54,977 nucleotides of DNA from Oscillospiraceae bacterium (GTDB lineage: Bacteria; Bacillota; Clostridia; Oscillospirales; Acutalibacteraceae). The position numbers and the translations under genes were made by a program. Location: NCBI GenBank assembly GCA_015066465.1, contig SVOI01000010.1, forward strand, positions 1-54,977. The letters are read 5' to 3'. Shown in pieces: positions 16,133 to 25,853 of the stretch. Under the pieces are notes generated by a model that was given only the letters and a program-made list of their open reading frames with translations, searched no databases and was not told the origin of the DNA. The stretch's first letter is position 1. The number at the start of each line of letters is the position of its first letter.

Positions 16133-19100
16133 TTAAGCAGCTGAATTTTCAGTTGTTGTAGAAGCAGTTGTAGCTTCTGTAGTTGCCTCTGTTGTAGGAG
16201 CAGCTGTTGTAGCTTCAGTTGTTGCCTCTGTTGTAGGAGCAGCTGTTGTAGCTTCAGTTGTTGCCTCTGTTGTAGGAGCAGCTGTTGTAGCTTCAGTTGT
16301 TGCCTCTGTTGTAGGAGCAGCTGTTGTAGTAACAGTTGTTTCCTCTTCTTTTTCAACTACAAGGTCTTCCCCGAAGATTTTGAGAACAGCAGCTGAAAGG
16401 TCGTCAGCAGTAATAGTTGAGTCAGCAGTAATGTTACCAGCTGTGTAATAAACACCTTCAAGAGGTCTTGTGCTGTTATCAGCTGCAGCTAACTGAATTA
16501 ACATACAGTCAAGAGCGTCAACTGCACCATCACCGTTTACGTCACCCTGAACAGCAATTTCAATTACGTCAACTACGTTACCTAAGTTATCTTTAACAAA
16601 TACCTTAGTACCTGTACCATAGAAGTCTTTACAATTTTCTGTAATTACATTACCATCTTCATCTACAGGTCTGTAGCTCTGGCTTGCTTCAACCTCTACA
16701 GTGTAACCAGCAGCATTGATATCAACAACTGCAGCGATTTGCTGAGCGATATCCTTCTCATTCGGATCATCTTTTTCATATACCTTGAATTCCTTGAAGA
16801 GAACTGTTGAACCAGCTTTTTCAGCTACTTCTGCAAATTCTTCTGGAATTTCAACTTCGTAAACATCAGCAATAGCTGCGAACTTGAAGTCGTCAGTATC
16901 AACCTTTGGATCCTGAGCAGCATAAACTGCAGCAGCAGAATCTTTAACACCGTAAATTGCGAATGTAAAGTCTTCTGTATTAACAGTTGTAGCGCTGATT
17001 TTTTCAACTAATGGAAGATCTTCTACTTTTTCGCCCTCTTTAGCTTCAGCTTTTTCCCAAGTGATAGTTGCATTATAACCGAATGCGTAGTCACCGATTG
17101 TAGTAACTGTACCTGGGATAACAACTGACTTGAAGTTATCGCTTGCGCTTGCGAATGCATAAGCACCAATTGTTGTTACAGTTTCAGGAATTGTAACTGT
17201 TTCAATTGTTGATTTTTCGCATTTTGTTGTATCCTGACCAGCAGGTGTTGTTTCAGTTGCTTCAGCACCCTTAACAACAACGATGTTCATAAATGCTCTG
17301 TCGCCAATAGCTTTTACAATATAGCCATCAATTTCAGAAGGAATTACAACGTTCTTATCTGAACCGTTATATTTAGTAATTTCAATATCTGTTGTGCTTT
17401 CGCCGATTAATTTGTATTCATAAAGCTGAGCATCACAGTCTTTAGCACTACATGTATTTGAAGTTGTGTAGTTATGGCCTAATGCAGCAATTGGAGTTGC
17501 TTCAGTCTTATAATCACATCTTGAGCATTCCTGATGTTTAGAACCTTCTACTGTACAAGTAGGAGCTGTAATAACATCTTTGCCTAAATCGTGACCAAGA
17601 GCAAGAATCTTTTCAGATTTTGTTGTTAAACATACAGTACATACGCTCTGTCTTATACCCTTTTCAGTACATGTTGGTTCAACAAATACTTTCCAGTCTG
17701 TGAATGTATGGTCTGTAGCTGCGATTTCTTCTACTTTCTTGCCTTCACAATTCTTACAAACAAGAGTTTTTGAACCTGCAGTGTTACATGTTGGTTCTAC
17801 TCTCTTTGTTGTGTCTTCTTCGTATTCGTGAGCATCTGTAGCATAAAGTGTCTGTTTATTCATTTCGAACTTACAAACTGTACATTCTGTATGCATCTTA
17901 CCATTTGTTGAGCAAGTTGCATCAGCATCTAAAATCCAGCCACTTTCTGTATGAGCTGTGTTTTCGCCGTATTCATAACCGTTACAGTTTTTAACTGTAC
18001 AGTATCTTACCATTGAATCTTCTGTCTTACAACTATCAAATAATTGATCACCTGAATCATCTTTACGCATTTCCCATTCGCCGAAAGTATGACCTTTAGC
18101 AGGAATTTCATTTGAAACATTTGATAATCCACAGATTGAACATTTACCTGTAACCGAACCTTTTTCAACACAAGTTGCCTGTACAGTTTCAGGTGTTTCA
18201 TCAAACTTGTGACCTACAGACTCAACAACGTTAATTTTAACTTTACCTAAGTTATTCTTATTGTTTTCGTTACATACGTAGCAATAGCCTTCTTCGTAGC
18301 CTGTTACAGTACATTTATTTGTTGTAGTTTGGTCTACTTTAGTATAACCATCATCAGTAGAACGCAACTTATGACCAAGTGCCGGTGTTTCTTCTAATTC
18401 AGATTTAGCTGTACAACCAGCACGTTCACAAGCTTTATAAGATTGACCTTTATTTACACAATCCGCATCAACAAGTGTCCAAGTTTCAGCCCACTTATGA
18501 CCAAGAGCCTTTGCTTCACGCTCTGTATATTCGTTACAAACTGTACAGTTGTTGTACTCAAGACCTTTTCCTTCACAAGTTGGAGCTTTACCCTCAACGT
18601 AAGCCCAAGTTCTGTCATTATATGTGTGGTCAGCTTTTGCTAATTTTCTTTCGCCTGTATATTCTTCACAATCTTCGTTTGTGCAGTAACGAGCTTCTTT
18701 ACCTTCAGCCTGACAAGTTGCAGGAGTTACTGTTTTGTATTCTGTTGAATAGTTATGGCCGAGTTTAGCAATTGCTCTTTCGCCTGTTGTTTCATCACAA
18801 TCTTCGTTTGTGCAATGACGAGATTCTTTACCCGGAACTTCACAAGTTGCAGCTAAATCTTCTGTATATTCATCTGAGAAAGCGTGACCTGTTGCTTTTG
18901 TAACTTGTTTTGCACCTTCGCAATATTCATAACCTTCTGGAGCTGCTGGTCTTGTAGCAGGAGTAGTTGTTGTGCCACCTTCAGTACCAGTAGTTGTGTC
19001 TCCTTCTGCTTGTGTTGCTGGTGTATTATTAGCTGGTGCTTTGTAAGGTTCGCCTGTCACTTTATTGAAGAGATTCAAGCATTCTTTAACCTTTTCGCCG

Positions 19101-22100
19101 TCTTCTGTACAAGTTGCATCTGAGCCAACCCATTTTGCATCATCAGCATGTTTGTGACCTAAAGCAGGAAGAACTTCTTCGCCATTAATCTTATCACAAG
19201 CAGGGTTTGAACATTTGTAATATTTTCTACCAGCTTCTTCACAAGTTGGGTATTCGAAAGTATATTCAGTTTCAAATACACAAGCTGCGAAATCGCCTGT
19301 ATCTTGTCTCATTGTTTCATTACAACGTGAGCATGTGTTTGTTTCAAATGCTTTTGTTGTACATGTAGCTGGAGTTGCATCTTTAGTCCATTCCGCAAAC
19401 TTAGCTTTGTGACCAAGTTTCTCAACTGCAGTTACGTCTTTGTATTCACCACAAGTCTCGTAGTTCTTACAGTAAACTGCTGTGTAACCTGGATTTTCAC
19501 AATCAGGAGCAGAAACTACCTTGTCAACCATTACTGGATTACCATCTTTACCAAGAACAACATTACCGTTATCGTCAAGTTCTGGAACCTTGATAGTAAT
19601 ATCCTCTCTTAAAATTTCAGCAGCTGCTTCATATTCATGAGCTTTTTGAGCAAGTTCAATTTTTACATAACCCTTGTTTTCATTTGTTTTATTTGCTTCA
19701 CTACAAGTTTTACACCATTTGAACATATAACCAGCTTCTTTACAAGTTGCAGCCTTGTTTGCTGGAATATCGGTATTGTATGTATCATCGTAATCGTGAC
19801 CTAAAGCATCAACTTTAACAAGAGAACCCTCTTTAATGATTGATGCAGGGCAATCTTTGTTTGTACAATAGATAGCCTGATAACCTTCGTCTTCACAAGT
19901 TGGAGCTGTGTATGTGAATTCAACCATTACTGGTTTGCCATCTTCGTCAACCTTTGGAGTACCGTCTTCGTTAGTAGCTTGAATTGTACCTTCGATATCA
20001 GCTTTAAGGTTAACAGCAGTTTCAGCCCATTTGTGTTCGAGCTTAGCTATTGGTAATACACAGTTAGTTGCTTTACATACTGCACAAGTACCAGTCTTTT
20101 CACCTTCAGCGTAGCAAGTTGCTGCTTTGCCTTCAACTGTTGTCCAAGTATCATCTGCAGTGTGAGGTGCAAGAGCTGTTTCTCTTGCTGTTTCTTCGTC
20201 TTTATCGCCACAAACTGTACATTTTTTAGACTCTGAGCCCTTCTTTGTACAAGTTGCAGGAGTATCTACTGTATATTCTTCTGCCCATTTGTGCCCGAGA
20301 GCTGGGATTTCTACTACATCTGTTGCGCCACAAGCACAAGTACCTGTTTTTGAACCTTCTTCGTCGCAAGTAGCAGCTTTTGTTTCTGTGTAATCTTTAA
20401 AGTCGTGTTTGCCTGTTGCTGGAAGAACACGAGTGTATTCGATTTCGCCTTCAGGGTCTACCATCTGAATACCGCAGTTTGCACAACGAACTTCTGCAAA
20501 ACCGTCTTCTGAGCAAGTAGGAGCTTTAACGATAGTCCATTTTAATTCTGTTGTATCATCATCAACTTCAACTGTTGCAGCAACGTGACCTGGAGCTTTA
20601 AGTTCCATATCGCTGCCATCTAAGTAGTCGCCACAATATTCACATTCTTCGTGTTGCCAGCCGTTAACTGTACAAGTAGCTTCAGCATCAACAACTTCAA
20701 CGTATTTGTGAGTAAGTTTTTCGTAAGTAATGGTTACTACGTTACCACAGTGGTCGCAGTTACCTGTTACGAAACCAGCTTCTTCACAAGTAGCATCTTT
20801 CTTTGCTGTAATATTTTCGTTTGTGCCATTGTCTGTGATTTCGTGTGTAAGAGCAGGGATAGCTGTTACATCTGTCTTAGCATCACAACCAGGAGTTAAA
20901 CAGTGCTTAGATTTTGAACCTCTGTTATCTGTATTTTCATCGCCATCTTCACAAGTTGCAGCTACGTCAACAGTGAACTCTGTTGCATAGTTATGTTGTG
21001 TTTTTTCAACAATTTCTGTATATACGTGACCGCAAGTATTTGTGCCATCTGTATTGATACAAGTTTTTTGACGTGTACCTTTAACTAAGCAAGTAGCTTC
21101 TGTAATAACATTCCACTCGCCATATGTATGAGCATCAGCATCAATTGCGATTGGTGTTGTTCTGAGTTCAGCTTCACAATATGTACATTTGTAAGCTGTA
21201 ACACCTTCTGCCATACAAGTAGCAGGTGTCTTTGTATAACCAGCACCTTCTATATGATCAGTCATACCTAAGTGAAGTTTTTTATTATTTTCTTCAGTTG
21301 CTTCTTCACCTTCGCCTTCTGTTGTGTAGAAAGCTGGGTGTTTATCAAATGAAGTAATATCTTCGTCTGCGCAGAATACATATTCTACATTACCAAGAGC
21401 CTGGAATGCACCATCAGCAACTGCTGTAACAGCTAATGTATCAACTGTTGCAGGAATTGTATATGTTTTTGCTTCGTTTGTTGCTACGTAAGCAGCTGGG
21501 AATGCAATGAGTTTGAGAGTTGTTACAGGTGTCTCACCTGTTGTATCTGTAACTTTCTCAAATAATACGCCGTCTTTAGCAACAAAACGTGTCTGTCCTG
21601 CTGCTACTGTGAATGCTGTGATATTAGCTGCATTTTCGCCTTGGAATGCATCAGCTGCAATACCAATAACATCTAATTCTGATGGGATAATCTGAGCGCT
21701 AATAGTAACATTAGCTGCAGGCATTGAGAATGTATATTTCTTGTTTGCTTCAACTGTTGTTAAAGCAACTGTTTTTGTTCCTTCCCCATCTGTATAAGAA
21801 ACTTGAAGTGTGTCAGCTTTTAATTCGCAACCCTTATCAATTGTTACTGTAAGAGTAACTGTATCACCAATGTTGAGTTTTGTTAAATCTTCAACTTCAA
21901 CTTCGTCTTCGCCTTCGCCACGTTTTGCAGTAGCTTCTACTTTACCATTGATAATACCAGTAGCAACTTCTGCTTTGTATTCAATAGCTTCAAATTCAGC
22001 TGTAACTGTAACTGCTGCAGCTGGCATTGTGAATGTGTTATCAGTAACTGTAACATCACCATTGTTAACCTTTAATGAGTTAGCAACTAATTGATAACCG

Positions 22101-23233
22101 TCTTCTGGATCTACTGTTAAAGTAACAGTAGCACCAGCTTCTGCTTCAGCAACACTTGCTGTAACTTTACCAGTTGCTGTATTTACACCAGTAATAGCAA
22201 ATACTTCTACGAAATCAGCTTCAATTGTTACGGCATAAGCTGGCATTGTGAATGCATAACCTGTTTCACCCTCAGTAATATCTGCTGATTTTTCTTCGCC
22301 GTCGTTATATTTGTATTTTAATGTTTTTAAAGCATAGCCTTCTGCCGGAGTTACTGTAACTGCAACTTTATCACCTGCAGCAGCTTCATCTACGGCAGCA
22401 ATAGCTGTACCGCCTGTTACTTCACAATCTGTAATAGCAAATTTTTCTGCTTCAACTTCTGTGAATGTAGCAACAACTGCTACGTCAGCAGTAATGTTTT
22501 CTATTATATATGTACCTTCAGCTGCTTCAGCTAATTTGTCTACATCATCAACTGTGAATGATGCTAATTCATAGCCATCTTTAACGGTAATTGTTAATTC
22601 AACATTGTCGCCTTCAGCTATTCCAGTTGCCTTATCAGCAACAACTGAACAGCCTTCAACGTCACCATCATCAATTGTAACAGTGTATGTTGCTGGAGCT
22701 GGTGTTTCTTCTTCGAAAACAACTGTAACTGTTACAGCTGCTTCTGGCATAGTAAATGTGCCTTCAACAGTATCGAACTCAACAGCAGTTGCACTTTCTG
22801 TTTCTGTTACTGTTATTGAAACAACTTCATAACCTTCTTTTTCTGCAGTAACTTTTACAACAGCATTTGGCTCTGCATATGTAACTGAAGACTCTTCAAC
22901 TGTAAGAGTAATAGTTGCATCTTCAATAGTTGCATCTTCACCATCTACTGCAACTGTTGTAATATCATAAGAACCCTCTGGAGCAGCCTGTTGTTCAGGA
23001 TCTGTTGGTGGAAATAAAACAAAATCCTCCGCAGGTTGATATGTAGCAGGAATCTCCACTGGACCTGTTACACCGTCTTTTACGCCTGTGATAATGTAAC
23101 CTGTTGGGTTTTCAGCATTATCAAGCTCGTAAGTGAATGGATCAGTATCATTAGCACTTGCAATCATAGGTACGCTGAAGCATACGCCAAGTACAAGAAC
23201 TACCGCTAATACTGCACTCAATGCCTTTTTCAT
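16133..23233 (-). CDS. Giant secreted protein with about 26 Cys/His repeats, LRR and dockerin-like domain
   Basis: A 2366-aa exported protein. A signal peptide (1-27) is followed by about five beta-rich bacterial-repeat units with the TFTMPAAAVTVTAEF pattern (about 60-505). A BspA-like leucine-rich region follows (about 510-650). An array of some 26 units (about 670-1930) has the pattern [AP]TC-x-E-x-G-x(5)-C-x2-C...ALGH, each with three Cys and a His. A second BspA-like LRR region (about 1935-2080) precedes a dockerin-like domain, GDVNGDGAVDALD (about 2226-2290). The tail is a Thr/Ala/Pro/Glu-rich repeat without an LPxTG motif. AAGGAG precedes the ATG. It is probably a cell-surface or matrix adhesin; the function is unknown. 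Confidence 0.85.
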   Translation of the reverse strand: MKKALSAVLAVVLVLGVCFSVPMIASANDTDPFTYELDNAENPTGYIITGVKDGVTGPVEIPATYQPAEDFVLFPPTDPEQQAAPEGSYDITTVAVDGEDATIEDATITLTVEESSVTYAEPNAVVKVTAEKEGYEVVSITVTETESATAVEFDTVEGTFTMPEAAVTVTVVFEEETPAPATYTVTIDDGDVEGCSVVADKATGIAEGDNVELTITVKDGYELASFTVDDVDKLAEAAEGTYIIENITADVAVVATFTEVEAEKFAITDCEVTGGTAIAAVDEAAAGDKVAVTVTPAEGYALKTLKYKYNDGEEKSADITEGETGYAFTMPAYAVTIEADFVEVFAITGVNTATGKVTASVAEAEAGATVTLTVDPEDGYQLVANSLKVNNGDVTVTDNTFTMPAAAVTVTAEFEAIEYKAEVATGIINGKVEATAKRGEGEDEVEVEDLTKLNIGDTVTLTVTIDKGCELKADTLQVSYTDGEGTKTVALTTVEANKKYTFSMPAANVTISAQIIPSELDVIGIAADAFQGENAANITAFTVAAGQTRFVAKDGVLFEKVTDTTGETPVTTLKLIAFPAAYVATNEAKTYTIPATVDTLAVTAVADGAFQALGNVEYVFCADEDITSFDKHPAFYTTEGEGEEATEENNKKLHLGMTDHIEGAGYTKTPATCMAEGVTAYKCTYCEAELRTTPIAIDADAHTYGEWNVITEATCLVKGTRQKTCINTDGTNTCGHVYTEIVEKTQHNYATEFTVDVAATCEDGDENTDNRGSKSKHCLTPGCDAKTDVTAIPALTHEITDNGTNENITAKKDATCEEAGFVTGNCDHCGNVVTITYEKLTHKYVEVVDAEATCTVNGWQHEECEYCGDYLDGSDMELKAPGHVAATVEVDDDTTELKWTIVKAPTCSEDGFAEVRCANCGIQMVDPEGEIEYTRVLPATGKHDFKDYTETKAATCDEEGSKTGTCACGATDVVEIPALGHKWAEEYTVDTPATCTKKGSESKKCTVCGDKDEETARETALAPHTADDTWTTVEGKAATCYAEGEKTGTCAVCKATNCVLPIAKLEHKWAETAVNLKADIEGTIQATNEDGTPKVDEDGKPVMVEFTYTAPTCEDEGYQAIYCTNKDCPASIIKEGSLVKVDALGHDYDDTYNTDIPANKAATCKEAGYMFKWCKTCSEANKTNENKGYVKIELAQKAHEYEAAAEILREDITIKVPELDDNGNVVLGKDGNPVMVDKVVSAPDCENPGYTAVYCKNYETCGEYKDVTAVEKLGHKAKFAEWTKDATPATCTTKAFETNTCSRCNETMRQDTGDFAACVFETEYTFEYPTCEEAGRKYYKCSNPACDKINGEEVLPALGHKHADDAKWVGSDATCTEDGEKVKECLNLFNKVTGEPYKAPANNTPATQAEGDTTTGTEGGTTTTPATRPAAPEGYEYCEGAKQVTKATGHAFSDEYTEDLAATCEVPGKESRHCTNEDCDETTGERAIAKLGHNYSTEYKTVTPATCQAEGKEARYCTNEDCEEYTGERKLAKADHTYNDRTWAYVEGKAPTCEGKGLEYNNCTVCNEYTEREAKALGHKWAETWTLVDADCVNKGQSYKACERAGCTAKSELEETPALGHKLRSTDDGYTKVDQTTTNKCTVTGYEEGYCYVCNENNKNNLGKVKINVVESVGHKFDETPETVQATCVEKGSVTGKCSICGLSNVSNEIPAKGHTFGEWEMRKDDSGDQLFDSCKTEDSMVRYCTVKNCNGYEYGENTAHTESGWILDADATCSTNGKMHTECTVCKFEMNKQTLYATDAHEYEEDTTKRVEPTCNTAGSKTLVCKNCEGKKVEEIAATDHTFTDWKVFVEPTCTEKGIRQSVCTVCLTTKSEKILALGHDLGKDVITAPTCTVEGSKHQECSRCDYKTEATPIAALGHNYTTSNTCSAKDCDAQLYEYKLIGESTTDIEITKYNGSDKNVVIPSEIDGYIVKAIGDRAFMNIVVVKGAEATETTPAGQDTTKCEKSTIETVTIPETVTTIGAYAFASASDNFKSVVIPGTVTTIGDYAFGYNATITWEKAEAKEGEKVEDLPLVEKISATTVNTEDFTFAIYGVKDSAAAVYAAQDPKVDTDDFKFAAIADVYEVEIPEEFAEVAEKAGSTVLFKEFKVYEKDDPNEKDIAQQIAAVVDINAAGYTVEVEASQSYRPVDEDGNVITENCKDFYGTGTKVFVKDNLGNVVDVIEIAVQGDVNGDGAVDALDCMLIQLAAADNSTRPLEGVYYTAGNITADSTITADDLSAAVLKIFGEDLVVEKEEETTVTTTAAPTTEATTEATTAAPTTEATTEATTAAPTTEATTEATTAAPTTEATTEATTASTTTENSAA
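16165..16333 (-). repeat. 39-bp tandem repeats coding the Thr-rich tail
   Basis: About four near-perfect 39-bp direct repeats inside the 3' end of the giant gene, each coding TAAPTTEATTEAT. The unit is a multiple of three, so copy-number change would keep the frame and alter tail length. Confidence 0.9.
17430..21240 (-). repeat. Coding array of about 26 Cys/His units
   Basis: Diverged repeats of about 40-60 codons. The core is TC-x(3)-G-x(5)-C-x2-C (or C-x4-C), then an ALGH-type His. Some units carry inserts; one (near 18900-19120) holds a Pro/Thr/Gly-rich insert instead of its last Cys pair, and one has CAC in place of CxxC. The nucleotide sequences have drifted apart, so this is old duplication. 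Confidence 0.85.
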
Positions 23234-23312
23234 AAGTATTTCTCCTTAGTTTTAATTTTTCGGTGTAGCATAATACACCAATTTTTATAAATTATGGAAT
23301 AATCCAAATTGA

Positions 23313-23341
23313 ATTTTAACATAATATTTCAAGTATTTCAA
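23313..23341 (-). promoter_or_regulatory. Promoter of the giant gene
   Basis: TTGAAA (23341-23336) and TAAAAT (23318-23313) with a 17-bp spacer, giving a leader of about 70 nt before the ATG at 23233. Confidence 0.6.
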
Positions 23342-23398
23342 GTCTATTTACAAATTTTTAATAAAAATTCCACAAATCCACAAAGTTTGGCGTAAAAA

Positions 23399-23505
23399 AT
23401 GCAAAATGCAAAATGCAGAATGCAAAATTGCGATGCTATTTTGTTTAATTAAAAATTAAAAATTAAAAATTAAAAATTTCGGAAGGCTTCGCCTTGATTA
23501 TAATT
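23399..23505. repeat. Period-7 repeats and a piece of repeat family 2
   Basis: In the 389-bp gap 23234-23622, TGCAAAA is repeated four times (23402-23430). AATTAAA is repeated about four times near 23447-23476. A piece shared with repeat family 2 follows at 23478-23505 (GGAAGGCTTCGCCTTGATTA), itself holding an AAGGC/GCCTT hairpin. No gene is seen in the gap. Confidence 0.8.
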
Positions 23506-23521
23506 AAATATGAATAACAAA

Positions 23522-23586
23522 AACTACATTCTATCATTTAAAGATTATTTTAAATCTAAAAAATGAACGAATGTAGTTGTTTTTTG
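23522..23586. terminator. Repeated terminator-like hairpin, copy 2
   Basis: Arms 23522-23546 and 23553-23578 pair over about 22 bp with few mismatches, with T-runs on either side. It lies just past the stop of the minus-strand prepilin-like gene at 23623 and probably ends it. It is a diverged copy of the hairpin at 15971-16031; the pair brackets the giant gene. Confidence 0.65.
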
Positions 23587-23622
23587 TAATTTTATAATTG
23601 CCGACCGCAGGTCCCACAATTT

Positions 23623-24816
23623 TTAATTTTTAATTTTTAATTTTGAATTTCTCCGTCTCACAACAGCAACCGCCACAATTCCGCCGAATGAACCAATTCC
23701 CATAATCACAAATGGCAACTGGTCAATTAAGAGTTCCGGTTCGAGAGCGTAAACTGCAACAGCAACGAGTGGTTTAAGGGCAACACGTGTTGCGGCTTTG
23801 AGAGTTTCGTGCTCTGCAATAAAATCTGCAATAGGTGGTGAAACTGTGTAATATGCCTTAACAAACATTCTGCCGAGTGGGTTTGTTTTTAAGCATTGGT
23901 CTCTGAAATCGCAGAGAATACCAACTTCACCGGTTGCTTCGCCGTAACCGGCAGTAGCAATAAAGCAAAAGCTTGAAACAGAAACAGCCGCTGCAGCGTT
24001 ATCTGCCGAAATAGCTGAGTCAGAGGTTATTCTTAAAACCTGACCATCAGCGTCAACAGATTCAACAGAGTTATTAGTAGCAGCACTTGTGGTATATTGT
24101 CTGGCAGTATCTCGCACACCACCGGTGTAGTTAACACGGAACTGGTCGTTATTTGTTACCATATTAGGAAAATGGTAAGAAACGTCCATATCATAGAAAA
24201 TGTAATCTCTGATTGCCTCAGACTCTGGGATAGTAACAGCAACCTCATTTCCCTCTCCATCTGTCTGAGTAACAGTATATGTATCTTTATAAACAAAATC
24301 GTTGTCAACAGCGCCGATATTCACCTTAACGCCACACTGGTTAGTAATCTCGCCTGCACCAGTGTAGTCCTCATCTCTATAAACGTCAAACGTAATATAA
24401 AGCGGAACCTCCTCGTTAAGACAAACCTCAGCTGATTTTGGCTGACCAGCCTCTAATTTATAAAGGTAATAACCATCAATTACGCCGTCGGGCTCACCTT
24501 CTGGGAGCAAATCTCTTTTTTCTACATAAATATAAGCATAAGAGCCGTCGCCACCCTGAGTAGTAGGAACAACTGAGGTATTAGGGTAAATCTCTGCCTT
24601 GGTTGCGGCACCTATATTTGTGGATTGTTGCAAATACTCTGCAACCTGTTTTACTGCCTCTTGCTTTATGTAGCGTTCTTCGGTTTTGTTGAACGTACGT
24701 AAAGCCGATTGAAAAAGATTCATAAGGGCAACTGCACCAAAGCCCAATAACGCCACAACAACTAAAAGCTCCACAAGTGTGAAACCTCTTTTATTTTTTA
24801 ACATAAAATTGAACAT
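23623..24816 (-). CDS. Prepilin-like protein with CFI-box C-terminal domain
   Basis: A 397-aa protein with a class III (prepilin) signal: KNKRG followed by FTLVELLVVVALLGFGAVALMN, with cleavage expected after G11 and Glu5 of the mature protein at E16. Residues 40-270 are a mixed pseudopilin-like ectodomain. Residue C284 begins CFIATAGYGEA, followed by LCDFRDQCL, GRMFVKAYYTVSPP and a hydrophobic segment before VVRRRNSKLKIKN. This matches the CFI-box-CTERM type of C-terminal domain. The combination has a membrane segment at both ends. GGAGG precedes the ATG. It is the last gene of the pilus region. Confidence 0.8.
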   Translation of the reverse strand: MFNFMLKNKRGFTLVELLVVVALLGFGAVALMNLFQSALRTFNKTEERYIKQEAVKQVAEYLQQSTNIGAATKAEIYPNTSVVPTTQGGDGSYAYIYVEKRDLLPEGEPDGVIDGYYLYKLEAGQPKSAEVCLNEEVPLYITFDVYRDEDYTGAGEITNQCGVKVNIGAVDNDFVYKDTYTVTQTDGEGNEVAVTIPESEAIRDYIFYDMDVSYHFPNMVTNNDQFRVNYTGGVRDTARQYTTSAATNNSVESVDADGQVLRITSDSAISADNAAAAVSVSSFCFIATAGYGEATGEVGILCDFRDQCLKTNPLGRMFVKAYYTVSPPIADFIAEHETLKAATRVALKPLVAVAVYALEPELLIDQLPFVIMGIGSFGGIVAVAVVRRRNSKLKIKN

Positions 24817-24841
24817 TTGGCGTTGCCTCCTTTTTTAAAAT

Positions 24842-24930
24842 GCTGAATACAGGGTGCTGAGTGCTGAGTTGTGAACCTGCGGTCATTTCATCAAATTAAA
24901 AATTAAAAATGAAAAATTAAAAATTGTGGG
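24842..24930. repeat. Period-7 tandem repeats upstream of the CFI-box prepilin
   Basis: GTGCTGA repeats (24851-24870) and AATTAAA/AATGAAA repeats (24894-24925) lie next to each other. The 541-bp gap 24817-25357 holds only these and repeat element 1A. Confidence 0.8.
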
Positions 24931-24973
24931 TCTGCGACGCTATTGTAAATGATAAAATAAAGTTGTTCCCACA

Positions 24974-25320
24974 AACGCCTCTCTTCGAAGAGAGGGGGAC
25001 CGCCTTTTAATTTGGTTGTTTGTTTTAATAAATTCTCAAGCGTGTTGAAAACTTATTGAACTAAACATTTTTCTCGGGTGGTGGAGAGTTCTTCGTAACG
25101 AGGTTGTTTTTATTAATTTAGTTAGTCGGTGGAGTAATAATTTTTTAATTTATCAATTAACCGACCAACTGCTTTTTTAGAAGTTATCTCGTGGCGAAGA
25201 ACTCTCCACCATTCCGTTTTGATTTTTTAATAAAACAAAATTTATATTTCGCCTGAAACCCATTCAATAATTTTTTAATTTACGTAGTGAATGGTCCCCC
25301 TCTCTTCGAAGAGAGGCGTG
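24974..25320. repeat. Nested-palindrome element 1A (MITE-like)
   Basis: About 345 bp. Both ends carry CGCC-type inverted repeats built around the 18-bp palindrome CCTCTCTTCGAAGAGAGG, flanked inside by GGGGGACC and GGTCCCCC. A second nested pair is TGGTGGAGAGTTCTTCG (about 25078) with CGAAGAACTCTCCACCA (about 25195). A third is GTTAGTCGGT with ACCGACCAAC. The whole could fold into one long hairpin. It has no coding capacity. Further copies are at 25854 and 45106. Confidence 0.88.
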
Positions 25321-25357
25321 GTTGTGGAATTAAATTTTTTGTTTCATTTTTTCTAAC

Positions 25358-25792
25358 TTAAATTTTATACTCTTTAAAGTTATCTTTATCAGGTGCGCTA
25401 TCAACAAATTCCACGTTAAACTCTTCAGCTTTTTCTTTACAAATTTTTCGTATTAAAGAACCTACGTAATTAAAGTCGTAATTAACGTCCTGATTATCTA
25501 TTCTCAAAACAGAAAATCCCAAACCTTCAAGATATTCTGTTCTTTTGTCGTCATAATCTTTTTTCAAAATTTCGTGTTGCCATCCATCAACCTCTATTAC
25601 AAGGTTTAATTTTGGACAATAAAAATCAACAATATAATTACCAATTATTCTCTGTCTATGAAAATTTGGTTTTAAATATCTTAACAAAGCATACCACATT
25701 GTCTTTTCTTCTGGTGTAGGATTTTTTCGCATTTCTTTTGCATACTCTCTTAAATTCGCATTAAGAGGTAACGGCTTGTGTTTATTAATCAA
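25358..25792 (-). CDS. DUF559 endonuclease-like protein
   Basis: A 144-aa single-domain DUF559 protein, a Vsr-related PD-(D/E)XK nuclease-like fold. The motif series NPTPEE...W, FHRQRIIGNYIVDFYCP and LVIEVDGWQH is clear, with the acidic residues of the putative active site intact, followed by RTEYLEGLGFSVLRI. The start is a TTG at 25792 with GGAG seven bases before. It is flanked on both sides by copies of the same nested-palindrome element in direct orientation, inside a pilus gene cluster to which it bears no relation. Biological function of the family is not established. Confidence 0.85.
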   Translation of the reverse strand: MINKHKPLPLNANLREYAKEMRKNPTPEEKTMWYALLRYLKPNFHRQRIIGNYIVDFYCPKLNLVIEVDGWQHEILKKDYDDKRTEYLEGLGFSVLRIDNQDVNYDFNYVGSLIRKICKEKAEEFNVEFVDSAPDKDNFKEYKI

Positions 25793-25853
25793 TATAATTC
25801 TCCGCTTTTATTCTTTTTAATATTTCAATAAACTTTATAAAGCTTCTTTTACA

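Noticed and set aside
16165..16333. Regular 39-bp repeats as a CRISPR array
   Set aside because: Units are contiguous without unique spacers and code an in-frame Thr-rich tail; no cas genes are near.
16126..16356. Leu/Gln-rich 76-aa frame
   Set aside because: It is a shifted reading of the 39-bp repeats inside the giant gene.
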